A stretch of DNA of 64,000 bases from Nautilus pompilius (GCA_018389105.1 JACATO010001040.1:466357-530356); one strand, 5' to 3'. Counted from the stretch's first letter, positions 1 through 24,300 are shown. Notes: generated by a model not told the origin, from the letters alone. Program-made: numbers and translations.

Positions 1-982
1 GATTGTAGTCATTGGATGGACATTAAAAATGCAGTATCTGTTCTGCCCAGTGATGTAATGTCCATCAGTATGCATGCCTGATTACCAATTAAACATTTTA
101 TTCATGAACCTACTACTAGCTTTGGCCTAGACACAAAATGGCTCGGTGGTTAGGCTACTGGACTGTCAGGATGAAAGCCTAGTTTGGTCAGTCAGAAGCA
201 GCTGAAATTCTGATAGATTGTGCACTATACATCCCACACACACAAAACAAGGATTTTAATGCTACAGTGAATGAAGGCCATAAATTTTATTTTATCTAGA
301 TGTTTTTTGTCATGCTCATAAACTTCAAGATGAACATCTCAAATAACCCCCCCAATCCCAAAGGCATTTAATGAGTTTCGGTTCAATTAAGTGAAAAATT
401 TCAGTCCTATTTTGTATTTTAAAATATTTAGTACTACAGCCCAACATGGCTAAACAGAGTTGCAAAAACTGTAATCTTTCCTTTTTGATCCTATTTTATA
501 CAAATATAAATAGACAAAGTTAACCAAAATATAAAAACTTTTAATTCAAAGAAAGTAAAAAATAAAATAAAACAAAAACAAACAAACAATTAATTTACAA
601 TTATTTTTATTTGAATGAGATCTGATGGACTGGCATGGAAAAAAGACAGCAAAGTTTGGCTTGGCTGGAAGGCAGAAAAATTTTTTACATCTTTGAAAAA
701 TATGGAGTTAGGACCAGTGGACTGAAACTATACTACAGAGGTCAAAGTCAGATGGAAAAGGGGTTGTTTTTTTTTTTTGTGAGAGAGAGAGAGAGATATT
801 ACAGCACCACTACCAGGAGAAAGAACTGTATAGACAGACCATCCCAGGTACAGCAGAATGTGCGACTAGATACAGGAACTTGAGCTGTACACATACAGAT
901 GAGAGATGCCAGGATGAAACTGCAGTGTGAATAAACTTTTCTCTGCTTATTTATATATATATATATATGTATATATTTTCTT
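1..982 (-). other. CaM: Calmodulin 3' UTR (probable, partial) with candidate poly(A) signals
   Basis: This is AT-rich sequence directly downstream of the stop codon with no open frame of note. On the minus strand AATAAA hexamers lie at 606-611, 286-291 and 97-102, so several 3' ends are possible. Calmodulin transcripts commonly have alternative 3' ends (family knowledge). Which site is used cannot be read from sequence. Confidence 0.6.
140..235 (+). repeat. Possible degenerate tRNA-derived SINE fragment
   Basis: TGGCTCGGTGGTTAGGC resembles a pol III A box. About 30 nt downstream, AGTTTGGTCAGTC is a poor B-box match, where GGTTCGAnTCC would be expected. The spacing and order fit a decayed tRNA-like SINE head lying in the calmodulin 3' UTR region. 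No second copy was seen in this window, so the call rests on the two boxes alone. Confidence 0.25.
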
Positions 983-10951
<9,969 letters not shown>

Positions 10952-11533
10952 TGCGGATTTTCAGAGACCTGGGTAAGGAAATTTTCTCGGGTGGAAATGC
11001 AAAATGGCTGGCGTGTGTCTGTTTTTTTTGTTGTTTTGTTGTTGTTGTTTGTTGTTGTTGTTTTTTCTTCTTCCCTTTTCTCTCCCCGGCGGCTAACACA
11101 GTCGGCTCTGAGATACGATGGTCGAAACGGTCAGTAGTAATTCTTCCGCGCCGTCCCCCGATTCGAACGTTCCGAAGACACTTTCCCCCGTATAAATTCT
11201 CGGCGGTTGTAAGTCGGAGTGCGATCGATTAAATGTTGAAAGACGAACCCCGAAAAAAAAAAACTTAAATATTCGACGAGCGGCTGCGACCGAACTACTT
11301 CGCTCCTCTCTACTTACAACACAGGACACGGTTATTAGGCTGTGTTCGGGCGCCAACATTCATAACGGAAACCATAGCAACGACGTTTTTCATTGGTCAG
11401 TTAACACCTGCAATGCGACAGCGGTCGCCCTGCATTGATGCCGAGTTCAGAAAGCCGGAAAATGTCCCTGCAGGCTGACGTGGATTTCGCCCCGATGGCC
11501 CGAGGAGGGGGGAAAACCGTGTGAACGATAGAA
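10952..11533 (-). promoter_or_regulatory. Proximal calmodulin 5' UTR and promoter
   Basis: CpG-rich DNA upstream of the ATG exon. Motifs, moving away from the ATG, are a TATA-like GAATTTATAC (plus-strand TATAAAT at 11191-11197), an RFX X-box-like GAAACC-AT-AGCAAC (plus strand 11368-11381), a CCAAT box (plus-strand ATTGG at 11392-11396) and a CRE-like TGACGTGG (11476-11483). All four are kept in the distal copy. A TTG-rich tract at 11029-11065 would lie in the 5' UTR. Motif identities are sequence matches; activity is inferred. Confidence 0.65.
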
Positions 11534-14500
11534 CTTTCGCTCGTCTAGAATTATTTGTCGGAAAGGAGACGAACCCACAGATATCGCACGCATATTATAT
11601 AAACCACGCAGAGTATGGCAGAACCAACCTAACACGATATGGTATTTCTCCACCCCCCCTCCCTTCCTCTTCTTTTTTGAAAAGAAAATCATTTACTGTT
11701 ACATATTCATTCATTTAATTCCACAGAAATTTTATAAATTTCAAAATTCGTAAAGATAACCTACTAACTAACCTAAGCCTTCCCCCCCCCAAAAAAGGAA
11801 GGAAAAAAAATATATATTTTCAATCAATATTGTGGATTATGTTAATAAATCGGCTCGTCCTCAGTTTGGTAGCCGTCTGCCCCACCCCAACCTGTACGTC
11901 CGGGTGGTAATCAATGCTTATTTACACACTGGCGGGTGTCCGTTCGACATTAACCCTGACGACGACGGGATTCGTTCCATCTACAGCTTCACGTACACAC
12001 ACACACAGGTCTCCGCAATTAGAAGCAAAGCAAAACAAACATTGGGGCGGGGCTAATTAGCAGTCGGCGATATCACACCTGCTGACAACAAGTACCCGGA
12101 AACCCTCGTAGTGCAGATGCGATGTTAAGTATATTTGTTGTCCGGTTAAAGCAAAAGCAGACGTTTGTTTGGTGTGTGGGAAACGAACATTAATCTTAAT
12201 TATATGGAAGTTCTCTTCACCCCCATCAATCCGGTCGCCAGCCAGCCCCACCATAGATCGCACAAATGTTTCGGTTCGGTGCCGTATTTAATTCACAAAC
12301 CCCTGAAGTGTACACGTGTACGTATTCTGTTATAATCACATTAAGCTGCTGCTAAAGATGTTCGATCTTTCTCTTAAGGCGACACGGAAAGAAAAACAAA
12401 CCAGCGGAAGTTGTCCAGTATCACTGACTGACTGACGGACGGTGGGACGAACCAGCTTAAAATACTGCAATAACTAACCACCTCATTACTCTGGCTGGCT
12501 GGCTGCTTACCCTAAACTACCTGTAGACTCGCAGACCCATCGTATCCGCCAATTTAATTTAAGAAGATCCATCCCTCCAGAACGGGGGTTCCGGACCGGT
12601 TGTGCTTCCGTACGTTGATTATTGGCTATCGGCAGGCAACCCCCCCCCCTGAAAGAGGCAATCCAGGTTCTGGAACCCAACACAGGTCCCTTGGTCTCTC
12701 TCTGACAGACGTGCTACCCGAAAGCTTATCTCACTCCACCGACTAAAGAGCATTCTATCAGAATCCAATGAGCCTCAGATAATTTAGGAGATTTTATTGT
12801 CGTAAAACGTCATCTCATTCCTTCAACAGCAGTACCATTTTCAATACAAAATGTTCTACACACACATATTCTAAATCTCTACATCATATCTGTGGCAATT
12901 ACTAGAACACCTTTTTAGACAGAGGTCTTCTGAGTGCACATCATTGCCACCTGCGTAAATGAGCAGTAATGAATTCATTCACAGTCATATTACTGTGTAG
13001 AGAGGTATGTAGTAACTAGTTTCAGTATTAAAATGAAATATAGCTGCTGCCCCTCCCCAAATGGAAGAAAAACACTTTAGAAAGATGAAGTGGAACTCTA
13101 CTTCTGCTATCATTAAGGACAAAAGCTATGATGCTTAATGAAGAGATTCTTGAATTTGAAAGTCTATTATCTTGGTTCAAATGAGCAGCATTGGCTGAGT
13201 AACACACGTTCAGGATTTGGAGCATTGAGGAAGGAAGATGTAAAATTTGCTTACAATATAAGGGACATGATGCTTTTCAAGAAGAAAGAAAAAAATACTT
13301 AAATTTTCTCAGCAATTAAATGCTGTTTTTTTCTATCATGGTTAAAATAAGAACTGTAATTTCCTTTTTGAGAATAAAAGTTGGTAGACCCTGGGTCAGA
13401 ATTTTTTTTTATTTCTTCATGAATTCAGAGAGACTTTAAATTGGCTGCTCACTTGATTTGTTTCTTTATCTTTTTTTCAAAAGACTGAATTCCAGTGTGT
13501 CAGTTATTTTTATTGTAACAATTCAATACTGCATATTTCAACATTTTAACAGGACAAGTGGTAACACTCATTTGGTAATCTCTGCATATACTTTGGTAGT
13601 ATTTGGATACTAAACACACCGAGATTATAACTGCACTACAGTATTAATTATGTATTTTTTTTTTTAAGACCCTGTGCTTGACATGCATTAACCCTTTCAG
13701 TCAAGCATTGACAAGTCATTTGATGGATCACATGTTTATACTACAGATATACATGCAGGAGGATGCTTGTCTATATATATAGCCAGCAGAATGGTACATA
13801 AAAGCTTCTCCCAACAAAATTGCCATTATTAGTCAAGCTACTTATGCAACCAACTTGGATTATCCACCTGATAGAATCCAACACTGAATCCTTCCCTTCT
13901 GGTGATATGGAGGTCTTGAGTGTTCATACTGTGGATCTATCTTATCTTATTTAGTGAGAGAGTGACAGAAACATCAGATGTGGAGTGTGCTGACATTTTT
14001 GCAGCCCAACAGCCCAAAGATTAATGTCTGTATGATGCCAGACCAGTGGAATTTCTTTGAGTAGATAGCAAAGGATTTCTTTTACCACAATGCTTAGGAG
14101 ACAAAATGCTATGCAGCACAAACCCAGAGCCAATACACCAGGGAAATGAAAGCTTTTCTGGCAGTAAAAATTACCACTGATCTCCATTCTGTACCATCCA
14201 TTGAAAATTTTTGGAGGATGAGAGAAATGTCAAAAGTAATGACAGTGAGATTTAAGAAACTGAATCAGTATCAGTACCTGTGACAAGAGTAACTTTACTC
14301 CACTTTTTTAACTTTCTGCACTATAAATTGAACAAATTAAAAATAATGCAAATAAATGAATTATGAGCTATACATGTGAATATATATATACATATTACCC
14401 ACACACACACACGTTTGTAGAGCCTTAAAGATTGATTTGTAGATGCACCAGTCAATATAATATTAACACTGATTTAAATACTATTTTGTCCTGTAATTCT

Positions 14501-17500
14501 GGAATTTATATTATTTAAAGAATTTTGAAATTTTGTGTATGAAAAGCTAAATGATACCAAACATTTAGAATTTAAACTATTATACACCACAAAGGAAGCA
14601 ACTTTTCATTGTTAGAATAACAGTTTAAAGATTTGTGTTCAAGTAAATCTTAATATCCATCACGTTTGAAGGATATTAGAAAATCAATTAATTTGGTTTG
14701 CATCACTAAGATAAGATACAAAAATTAGAAAAGAAAAAAGAATTGCATTTAAGCAAGTCACAATAAATAGGTACTTTCTAAAATCAATCCAACAAAGATT
14801 GATTAAAATGACTTAAGGGTTTAATCATTTGAAATACGCTGAATGATTAAGAATATTACTAGTGATAAAAATGAAACACAGACATTATTAAAGCTAGGTT
14901 CATTTGAACACAAGCTTTTCGTGCTATGTACATAGGGTAGTCCAGGGAATTTTTCTACAAATATTCTGCATGAATTTTTTTTTTTTTCTTCAGAGTTTTA
15001 AAATCAAAACTAATATATCAGATAAGTAAATGTGATAGTATAGATGGCAATTACTGCAATTATAGCCATCACTAAATATTGCTTGACCGTACAGTGTGAT
15101 CTCGTGTTGGTAAAGTACATTGTGATTGTTTTTAATTCACAAACCTCTGGTAAAGTAAAAATACTGCCAGAATTGAAATTATCACCTTCTAGAGCCACAA
15201 CTATTCAGAATTTTGTTACACATAGGTAAAAAGAGAAGAATAATGTTTATAGATTTTTTAACAATCAAACATCTCAGTAAACACTTGCTTTTTGCTACAG
15301 AGATGCTGCATTATATACATATAATTTACAATTGCACTCCAAAGCTATGGCCCTCTTTCCGTACAGGGTTATTTAAATCTACTAGTTTTTTTTTTTTTTC
15401 AGAAAATAAAATAACATTGGTAAAGCACAAATACAAATTATAGTTTACTAAACTCACCTATTTTTCATTCTATTTAAAATTTAGTAAATACCAAACACAA
15501 TGTAAAGATTACCACACTGCTTTGAAATACAATGCGTATTATGTTAAATGACTTGTTTTTAAAAATAATCCAGCATAAATTTTCCTCTTCCATTGTATTT
15601 TCTTGCTTTTGCAATACCAAAATTAAAGCTTGATCTTCTTTCAAAAATGATTTCAAAGTTTCAATTCAAATAGCCAGCCAACTTAATTAGCCAAGCACTG
15701 CGAGCATGTAAAGTGATGCTTAAATGTACATAAATGAAGCTAATTACCATGCATCGGTATGTCTGCCAACATGATTTCTATTAGAATAGAAATGAGCAGT
15801 AGTCTCATACTCATACCAGTGATGACAAATGTTTTCTTCTTTGGAAACTATCTTTCTATTTTTAAAATTTAAAGAAAATGCAGGATTAAGCAAAGAATTT
15901 TTTAAAAAATATTGTTTAATTTTATCCTGTGCCCATACCTACATAAAATATATTGTTTGCTAATCATCTCAAATACTATTTTGCCCAGTTATTTTCTTCA
16001 CAATCACCCATCCTGACAGCAAGGTCTTCAGAACATCACAGTAGTGAGCTAGGAGAGAGATGTGGGGCATCAGCCTTTATGACCAAGGTAGGCCTGAGTA
16101 CAGTTGACGGATCTTAAACAATGGTCAAGAGTAGCTTTGTAGAAACTCTGTTTAGCTGTGGGAGGAAAAAGATTGCCAAGAGGAAACCCCATGTAGACAG
16201 ATAGGTACAGAATGAGAAGAAAACCATGCCACAAGTGGTTACCAAACCAAGTTGGATACTGATAGAAATCAGACATGGGCCCTCAACTGTCTGGCCCTTG
16301 ATATTTTCTGCAGTCATAACGGAATTTATTAATTTTCATAATCCACTGCTGTCAGTTGTCAAGATCAGGCATGAAATGGTGGTTGTTGTTTCAATTAATA
16401 ACATACATGCATTAAAAAATAAAACCATGCTTTAATTTAACAAATACTACTCAGCCTGACAAGGGGGAGATCATAACAAAAAGTTTCAAATTGGAAATCT
16501 TAACAATTGTTGCAATAAAAGAAAAATTAGCAGAAAAGGCTACTACATGCAAGTTTTTCTTAAGTATGGAGACCAACGTGCTGATTGCATTTACTTCTTT
16601 TAATTCTCTAGTTTAACATTAATTACCTACATAATCAATGTCTTCTTTTTGTTTTAAGACCAGTAATTAATTCCTAAAGCCACTTTATTAATAAAAATTA
16701 CTTTTCTGCATTTTATAACGTAAACATGCACACGGAGATGGACACGCTGAATGTTTCTGGCATCCAGTTATTAAATGATTCTATGTACATCATTGATTTA
16801 GGTACTCAAGGCACTTTTTTAAAAAAGGTATGCAAGAAAATGAGTGTCACATTTAAAAGAATTTTTCTAAATAGGAGATAATTAGGAATTGAAAAAAATT
16901 GAGTTATTTCACTTAAACCAATTTTGCTTAATAATGTCTTAGCAAGTAAAAAGGATTCAAACACTTAAAATGGTTTTGTTTTTTAAAGACAAAAACAATA
17001 AACTAAATAAAACTTTAGTCTCTACATTAAATTACCTGGGTAAATCAATAAGTCATTCAGAACAAATATCAAACCAATGTGGTATAATCTGAAAAGAATG
17101 AAATCAAAGATAAAATATGCATGCCATACCTAATCAAAGATAAAACTGTTTGGTGACAAGCACACAACTTCTTTCCAAGACATTTTTTTCACATAAACAG
17201 AAGAAGCAATATTGTTTCCTTCTCCAGAATGATGTGTGATGAAGGAGCTGGTTTTGGCAGTTAAGCAAACTTTGGATACAGCAATTGCTGGAATTGGTAC
17301 CTGATTGCAGAAATTACCATTTGATTACTGCTGGGCACTTGGAAGCCAAAAAATTTATTTCTGTACAGAGATCATTACAGTATAACGTTAATGTCTGATT
17401 TTCATGATTAAAAAAAAAAAAAAGCTTCACGGTTTTCTTTTGCTTATTTATTTATTCATAGCAATATTATCTGTGATGACTGATCAAGAATTAAAAATTA

Positions 17501-19229
17501 AAGTAATTGTCCTTTAAAATATTAACAAGCTGCTGAGTGATCCAGCTGTCATTGTGATCTTATTTCTCCTATGGACAATATCTAATCCAAGTATCTATGC
17601 AACTGTTTGGTATGTACTGTGATAAGAGCCACGTGGCAGTAGCTGGAATTGATAACCACGGAAGGGGACACTATAAGACCTAGTTAATCAATCAATCATG
17701 GTTGTCATAAAACCTATTGAATACTGGAGCTGGTTACATTTTTTTAATGCTATTTAGCTAAGGAATTAAGAGTTAGAACTATAGAAGGCTGACCACTCTT
17801 TTCCAGATAAGTGCCTGGGCATAGATATTTTAAAGGTAGAGATGTCTTCAAAAAGCTTTGTATGAAATTATTTTATGATTAAGGAAGATTATATCAAATT
17901 TAAATGCAAGCTTTGCAATCCAGAAATCTCGGTGAAACTGCAAAGACATTTACAAACTACTAAAATAATAAACAATAAGATAAACATGCCACCAAATACA
18001 ATGCAAAAATGGTTCAGCAGATAAAGACACCCCCTCCTGGCTGCTGCAACTAGGAAACCTTTAGAATTCAGGACAGGGGCTATAAGAAATAAATGACTTT
18101 GAAAGAATCCTTTGACAAGAAAAAGTTGAAGTGCATCAGAGATCCTCATATCACAGCCATGCCCCAAAGGATAGATTGTTGTTGCTGAGTTATAACCTTG
18201 CAGACATTGAAATTAGGAAGCTAAGCTATTCAGTTGTCTCTTAACTATAATAAACAACAGAGTAACTTTTCCATTCAAGCAGCAATATCAGATATGTACA
18301 ATGTTGTCTTCCAAAATACCAAAAGATGCTACAAAAAGAAATGACAACAACTGGGCAGCTAGTATTGCTGGAACACCATTTGTTAGTATGACTGGTTATT
18401 GGTTAACTTCTGAATTTTAAAGGCAGAGAGCCATCCTACATGTGGTTCAATTTCCAAAATCACAACCACATCAGCAAGCAAATTTTGGTTGGTTTGAACA
18501 GAGTTAAAATACCACTGGATAAAGTCTATTTGGTTTTTAGAAATACTGCTGCTAACATTGCTGGACTTCTCAAAACTGGATTACCATCACTATACCTTGT
18601 TTTATCCATACTCTACAGCTATGCATTGATTATGCCTTATTTGGACTGAGCAGTCAAGGATATCTTTCATTTTAACTGAGAATTGATCATTTCCACCATT
18701 CTCCTGTTGTTTTAGAAACTGAAAGTTCCCAAACATAGGCTTCTACAGGATGTATTCACCAAATGTAAGTTCATATTACATGCTAGAATGTGATACTGAA
18801 GATGCTCAGCATAAGCAGTAGACCATAATATTCCCTAACTCCATATCAATGAAGCCTTTTATAGCTCTTTGAAAAAACCACAAAAGTTGTTAGTCAGAAT
18901 AATGCAACCTTCATTTAAATTACATCAATTTTAGCTATAGAACTCTTCCTAGACAAAGCTACCACTATACTACTTTCAAAGAAATACTGACAACTGTGCA
19001 AAGGAGTTTACATAAGTATTAAGCAAATAATAAACCGTTATTTTCACATGGCTAAACCCTTGCTTAGAACTGGAAAGACAGGAAAAACCTCAAGAATAAA
19101 TGTAATCACAGATTTGATAGGAGAACTCCTGATCCAGACATCAATAGTGACAGTTCCATGGCTTGGGGATTGTTATGAAGAAATAGCAACATAAGAAAAA
19201 GAAAAACAAAGCTGCCAGTTCTTCTACAG
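11534..19229. other. Inter-promoter region (intron 1 if the distal promoter is used), first part
   Basis: CpG-bearing DNA continues to about 12.75 kb, then AT-rich, apparently CpG-poor DNA. It contains short simple repeats ((CA)n near 14399-14413, TA runs) and many A/T homopolymers. I recognise no protein-coding exon or transposon motif here. Confidence 0.7.
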
Positions 19230-20326
19230 CAGGGGTTCCCAACGTTTGGCACTCGCGACCCCTTAGCTAAAAGTTTGAAAGCCATGCGACCCCTTACTTA
19301 GGGCTTACTATCAACAGCTTAAATTTTCCTCTTATTTCTTTGAAGGAGAAGAAAGAAAACATCAGAAATAATTTATAGTTAAATAATAGAAAATAATAAA
19401 TATAATAATAGACAATTATAGAAAATAATAAATAGTTAAATCACATTGGGACAATCTGAATTGACAGAAAGAACATATATTCCTTAAAATAACATAAACA
19501 TAGGTTTGAACAGCTATTAAACCCGCTAGTGTGATACCTGATGTTGCATTTCAGCAGCAAGCTTTGAAATTCGTGGTCGGGCGTTTGTTAGAGCCAGTCT
19601 CATGTCATCTCCAACATCCCATCTGTTCCTATTCTTTGTTTTTATATTAACAAGAGTGGAAAATCCTGCCTCACACAAGTAGGTAGAAGCAAATGGAACA
19701 AGGACACGTAAAGCTGTCATGCTGACTTTGGAGTATGATTGATTACATAGCACACCAGAACTGAATCATGGATTTCTCCTTGAAGAGATCACAAGCTGAA
19801 GAGTCGTTCCTTAGATCCAGAAAGTCATCTTGGATATCATCTGGGATGCTGGATACATCAAGTTTCCAATCAAAATGTCATATCACAACAGAATGCTTGT
19901 CAAACACAACTCACCTCTACTGCTTGCTAAAATGAAATAAAAAATTGAATAAGGCAACCTTTGGGCCGCCAGCAGAACACTGATTACTTGTGGTGGGTGC
20001 AGGAAGAGTAATGAATATGATGGGATAAGTATTGGTAGGGAGGGGAGGGAGCGTGGCCAGTGTGGCCAGTGGCGCCATTCTTCATCCACCAATCAGCAAC
20101 TGAGAGAGTGACTCACGTGTCGCCAGTGAGCACGCACGTACGCGCGCACGCGCACACACACACACACACACACTTGAGGGAATCGGCCAGTCGAAAACAA
20201 AGAAATTGGTTAGAAAATTAATATTGTGTAACAAGGCTACGGGACTCCTCAGACAAGGCTTCGCGACCCCCTGCCAAGGCTTCGCGACCCCCAAGGGGGT
20301 CGCGACCCACCGGTTGGGAACCCCTG
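19230..20326 (-). mobile_element. hAT-superfamily DNA transposon, internally deleted, with 8-bp target duplication
   Basis: The left end begins CAGGGGTTCCCAACG and the right end finishes CCGGTTGGGAACCCCTG, forming terminal inverted repeats typical of the hAT superfamily. Both ends abut the direct 8-bp repeat TTCTACAG (19222-19229 and 20327-20334), a perfect hAT-type target duplication. Inside, on the minus strand, is only the C-terminal dimerisation part of a transposase. At 1,097 bp it is too short to be autonomous. It also carries an alternating purine-pyrimidine tract (CG/CA) at 20132-20172. It lies in the inter-promoter DNA of calmodulin. Confidence 0.95.
19526..19753 (-). pseudogene. hAT transposase C-terminal relic (dimerisation domain)
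   Basis: About 75 codons reading VLVPFASTYLCEAGFSTLVN, then KTKNRNRWDVGDDMRLALTN. This matches the hallmark hAT C-terminal motif (PF..TYLCE.GFS with the following K.R.RL.V..DLR.AL) found in Charlie/ZBED-type transposases. The N-terminal BED finger and catalytic core are absent. An upstream stretch at about 19754-19870 may encode more of the same protein in a broken frame. It is not functional. Confidence 0.88.
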
Positions 20327-20519
20327 TTCTACAGGAAAGCAAATTGGAAATCCTCAAGAAATAAAAGCAAAACAAGTATGGCTGTTATAGAAAGAGACTG
20401 GTGAGTATTATAATTCACTTCTACTGCCCAGACATGAAGATCTTTTGTTATAGTGTGAAGGAAGTATTCTCTACTTCAAAAAGCTAGTAAAAGAGTAACT
20501 CTATATTCCATAGATAGTA

Positions 20520-21342
20520 TTAGGTTGTTACAAATGTTTTGCCATTTTTTGCCACAACAATGAGACTTCATATCGTTGCCGAACATGAAGTTTATTAATC
20601 AAAGTAAATTCTATTACAATCAGTACACTTCTGCCAACGAGTTACAGTTGCATTTATACCATTTCAAAAGAAATCTGGATTTCTGAAGTCAATAAACTGT
20701 TGGAAGGCAGTTTCAATTGCTGCTTGGTTGGAGGATTTCATACAGAGGAAGCTGTTGAGGTGTTTGAAAAGGTGGTAATATGTGAGAGAAAGGTTTGGTG
20801 AATAGGCTGGATGAGGGAGAGTTTTTTTACCCAAACGTGTTCACTTTCTGAAGAGTCATTTTTGCAACATGAGGATGAGCACTGTCATGGAACAGGATTG
20901 GGCCTCTTTGATTTACCAATGCTGGCTGTTGTTGGGAGATTCTGATGAACATTTAATTCATGACAGGAATTTTCAGCTATGATGGTTTTGCCAGGTTGCA
21001 AGAAGTTATTGTGAGATAACACCAGTTGCAGTCCACCAAACAATTTTTTTGTTGTTCATTCAATTTGTGAGGCACCCACTTGTCAAGTCGTTTCACCTTA
21101 CTGATTCTGTCAAGATATCGGGAAACAGTTGCAGTGCTTACGCCAAGCTCTCCAGCAATTTCTCGTTCTGTTTTTCTTGGATTGACTTCAACTGAGGCTT
21201 GCAAAAGGTTGTCATCACAGCTGGAAGGACGTCAAGTTCCTTATCTTCGAGGCTCACATCTCCTGATCGAAACTTTGCAAACCATCATTGCACTGTGCGC
21301 TCATTTTCTGTGTCCTTGCTCCATGCTTGGCCTTCACCCACT
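20520..21342 (-). mobile_element. Mariner transposon, truncated copy (minus orientation)
   Basis: The 3' terminal repeat TTAGGTTGTTACAAATG starts at 20520 next to a TA at 20518-20519. The minus strand encodes a mariner helix-turn-helix region: VEVNPRKTEREIAGELGVS, then TATVSRYL, KVKRLDKWVPHKLNE. Homology with the second copy (30099-31172) stops near 21342, so the 5' terminal repeat is missing. The frame is interrupted and the element is dead. The motif set is that of Hsmar1/SETMAR-like mariner transposases (family knowledge). Confidence 0.9.
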
Positions 21343-24300
21343 TATGTGCAGGATGTCAATCCTGGATTGGGGAAAAAGGTCTGAGGTGAGAGGAGCAACT
21401 GTCCCACAAAATTTGTACATATAAAGACTGTGTGGTGGAGGGTAGGTGGTGAGTGAATGAATGAATGCCTATGAGATTTACCACCCCCCCCTCTTCAAGC
21501 CAGTTTGATGCCTCTGGTTGTGTGTTAATTTGCATAAACTTATTTATTGATAAAACTTGTTTTAGTATGAAACATGCAAAAAGGAGCAATATTATAATTC
21601 TTTCTTACTAAAAAGTCTTCCATTCATTAATCAATTAAACTGCAAAATGACCAATTACCTGTTGATTGATCGGCACATCCATAGATGCAAGTAGGACATC
21701 TTTTATCAATGAGGGAAATAAACACAAGCAGGATGGTAAGCAATCTTATGCCAGCTTCTTGCAGTTATTGCTTTTGAGCTCAACCTTGATAAACTTCATC
21801 AATACTCATGTATTCAGAGTCCAGATATTACCTTGATGTATCTAAAAGGATTGGTAAATTTGATTGCAACAGCTAACCCCAGTAAGCTTTTGGCAGATTT
21901 CTTGCAATTTCTTTAGTAATTAAATAGGAAATAAAGCAATTTCACTTATAATTCACAAAATCACCACATATTCCAAGAGATATAATTTCTAGTCTCTACA
22001 AGCCATATAGTTGTTTATTTTACTTTAATTTTACAATTTTGAAAATTTTATATAATTAAAATTAACCCAAAATTGTGACACTATACAAAATGTAAGCACT
22101 TTTAGAAGACTTTAAGAACTAATAAAAATCTGTTTCAAGCAATTTTTCTAAAAAAAAGAGAAAAAAAATTGATTGTGAAATATCTTCATCTTTAGATCTG
22201 CATGCTGACACTGGCACTTAAAGCATTCACCAGAAACCTCCTGGTTTCAGTTTCTTGTTATCCAAACACCTTAATAAAATATATTAGTGTTCATTTAAGT
22301 GCTGATGTTATTTATGCTTAGATGACAAAAAAAATTGTTTGTACTTTAATTTCGCAGCATTATACTATTAGCATAGTTGAGTGCACAGATAGCATAGAAA
22401 AAGTCGAGAGCTTCAATTTTTGCTTTAAAAAGGTAGCAAGTACTTGATGTGTAGGTCCAAGCAATGAAATGAAGTGAGGAACATAACTAAAATTAAGTAC
22501 AGTGCCCAGCATTTCTGACAAAAATAAGCAAACTCCAAATCCCAATTAAACATATATGATATTATGAGTTTTTTCTCCTCCTATCAGTTTTGTTTAATCA
22601 ATATGATTATTACTATTAATTCTTAAAAATGGCCAATACATGAAATTCTAGAATTAGAATTAGAAACACTGTTACTCATATCAGTGACAATTTTTTTCAA
22701 ATGTTTCAAAATGGATCACAAAATTATAATAATAAAATCATAACATGCATATTATATACAGAAGTATATATTTACGGCAACACCAAAATATATTTCAAGT
22801 TTAATAGAAAATTCAGTTTAAAAATATAGCTAGGTACTAAGTAGTACTAAATAATAGATAAACAGCCAATAACTACTTAATATTTTGCTTTGAATTTTAT
22901 ACTTCAGATAAAGTTTCTAACCAACCATACTATGTCAAGCATAAATACAAAATAAAATTTTAAATGATACCAGCAATAGACCTATTAGGAAAAAGAAAAT
23001 TACATAGATTATTACATAGCTAATTCAGTTTTTTGTCTTCAATTTAAAAAATTTGCCTTTTTAAATGTGGTAAAGCATGTGCAATAAGTAACCTTAGTCG
23101 AGTCATCAATATTGTACTGTTAAATATCATGATGCATCAATACACATTATTGCTCTACCCGTACAAAGAATTAGGAATTGAATATGTATTTATTTTATAA
23201 AATAATAAAAGACAAAAAACTCAAGTTATGCCACATCAGTTTTTGCCAACAGTGCCTGTCCTGGAACAAACTTCCTTGTTATCAGAATAAAATGCTTCAG
23301 CCCTGGAAGATAAGCATGGGTGGGATTGAAATGTATGATACAATTTGGGGTAAAATCACTTCCTTCAAACCTAGAATTGCTTTTGTCTTCATTGAAAATT
23401 GCCATTTTCCAAGCCCACATCTTTTAAGCTTGATTTTGAATCCTAAAACAGTGAGCCATAGTGATTTTACATTAATGTTTATTCCAGTACCATTCTTATT
23501 ATTTATTGCATTTCTATTATCATTTAAACTCCAACAATGCAAACATATGGTTTCATAAATATAGTCAAAAGAATGATAAATTTATTAGTTTTCACCTAAG
23601 CTTGATTCATTTAACTACAAAAGAAACTATTAGTATTTTTATGAGGTTTTGTGGAAACTGATTGAAACCATTCAAGACATTTTATGAAATTAGTAAATAA
23701 CATAAACCAGAAATGTACTTCAGGTTTTTGTATCACTACCTCCTGTTAAAGAAATGGTACTAAATTAAATTTGAAGTACATTTATTCCAGGAAACTAAAC
23801 TTTACTGAAACATGACTGAAATTTGGAGATTTAAATTTGCAAACTTTACATGGAAAAATAAAGCAGAAGTAAAAAAAAATATAATCTAACACATAACCAT
23901 TTCCCACAAAAAAAAATAGGAAAGATGGAACTTTAGATATAAATGTTCCCTAACCAAAAGTAATAATATTTGGTTTGAGATTTCACAATTTAATCAAAGC
24001 TATTCCTGCTCCCCTTCCTAAATTTAGTATTTCTTTTTGTTTCATGGTCAATGAATGCCTTTAAAACGTTATTAAAAATTTTAAGAATTCTGTAAAATGG
24101 TAAATAATCTCCTGAATTTATTTTATTTGGTGGACATTAATACTTGCCATCTGGGATCACAAACAAATCAGAGTTAGACAAGCCAACCATCTGGGTATGG
24201 TTAGCCTCTTCACAGAATAAAAGCATCTCAGTAAGCACTTAAAGTTGGTGAAAGATGTGATGTCATTACTAGTGTGATCCACAGCAATAGAATCCCTTAA

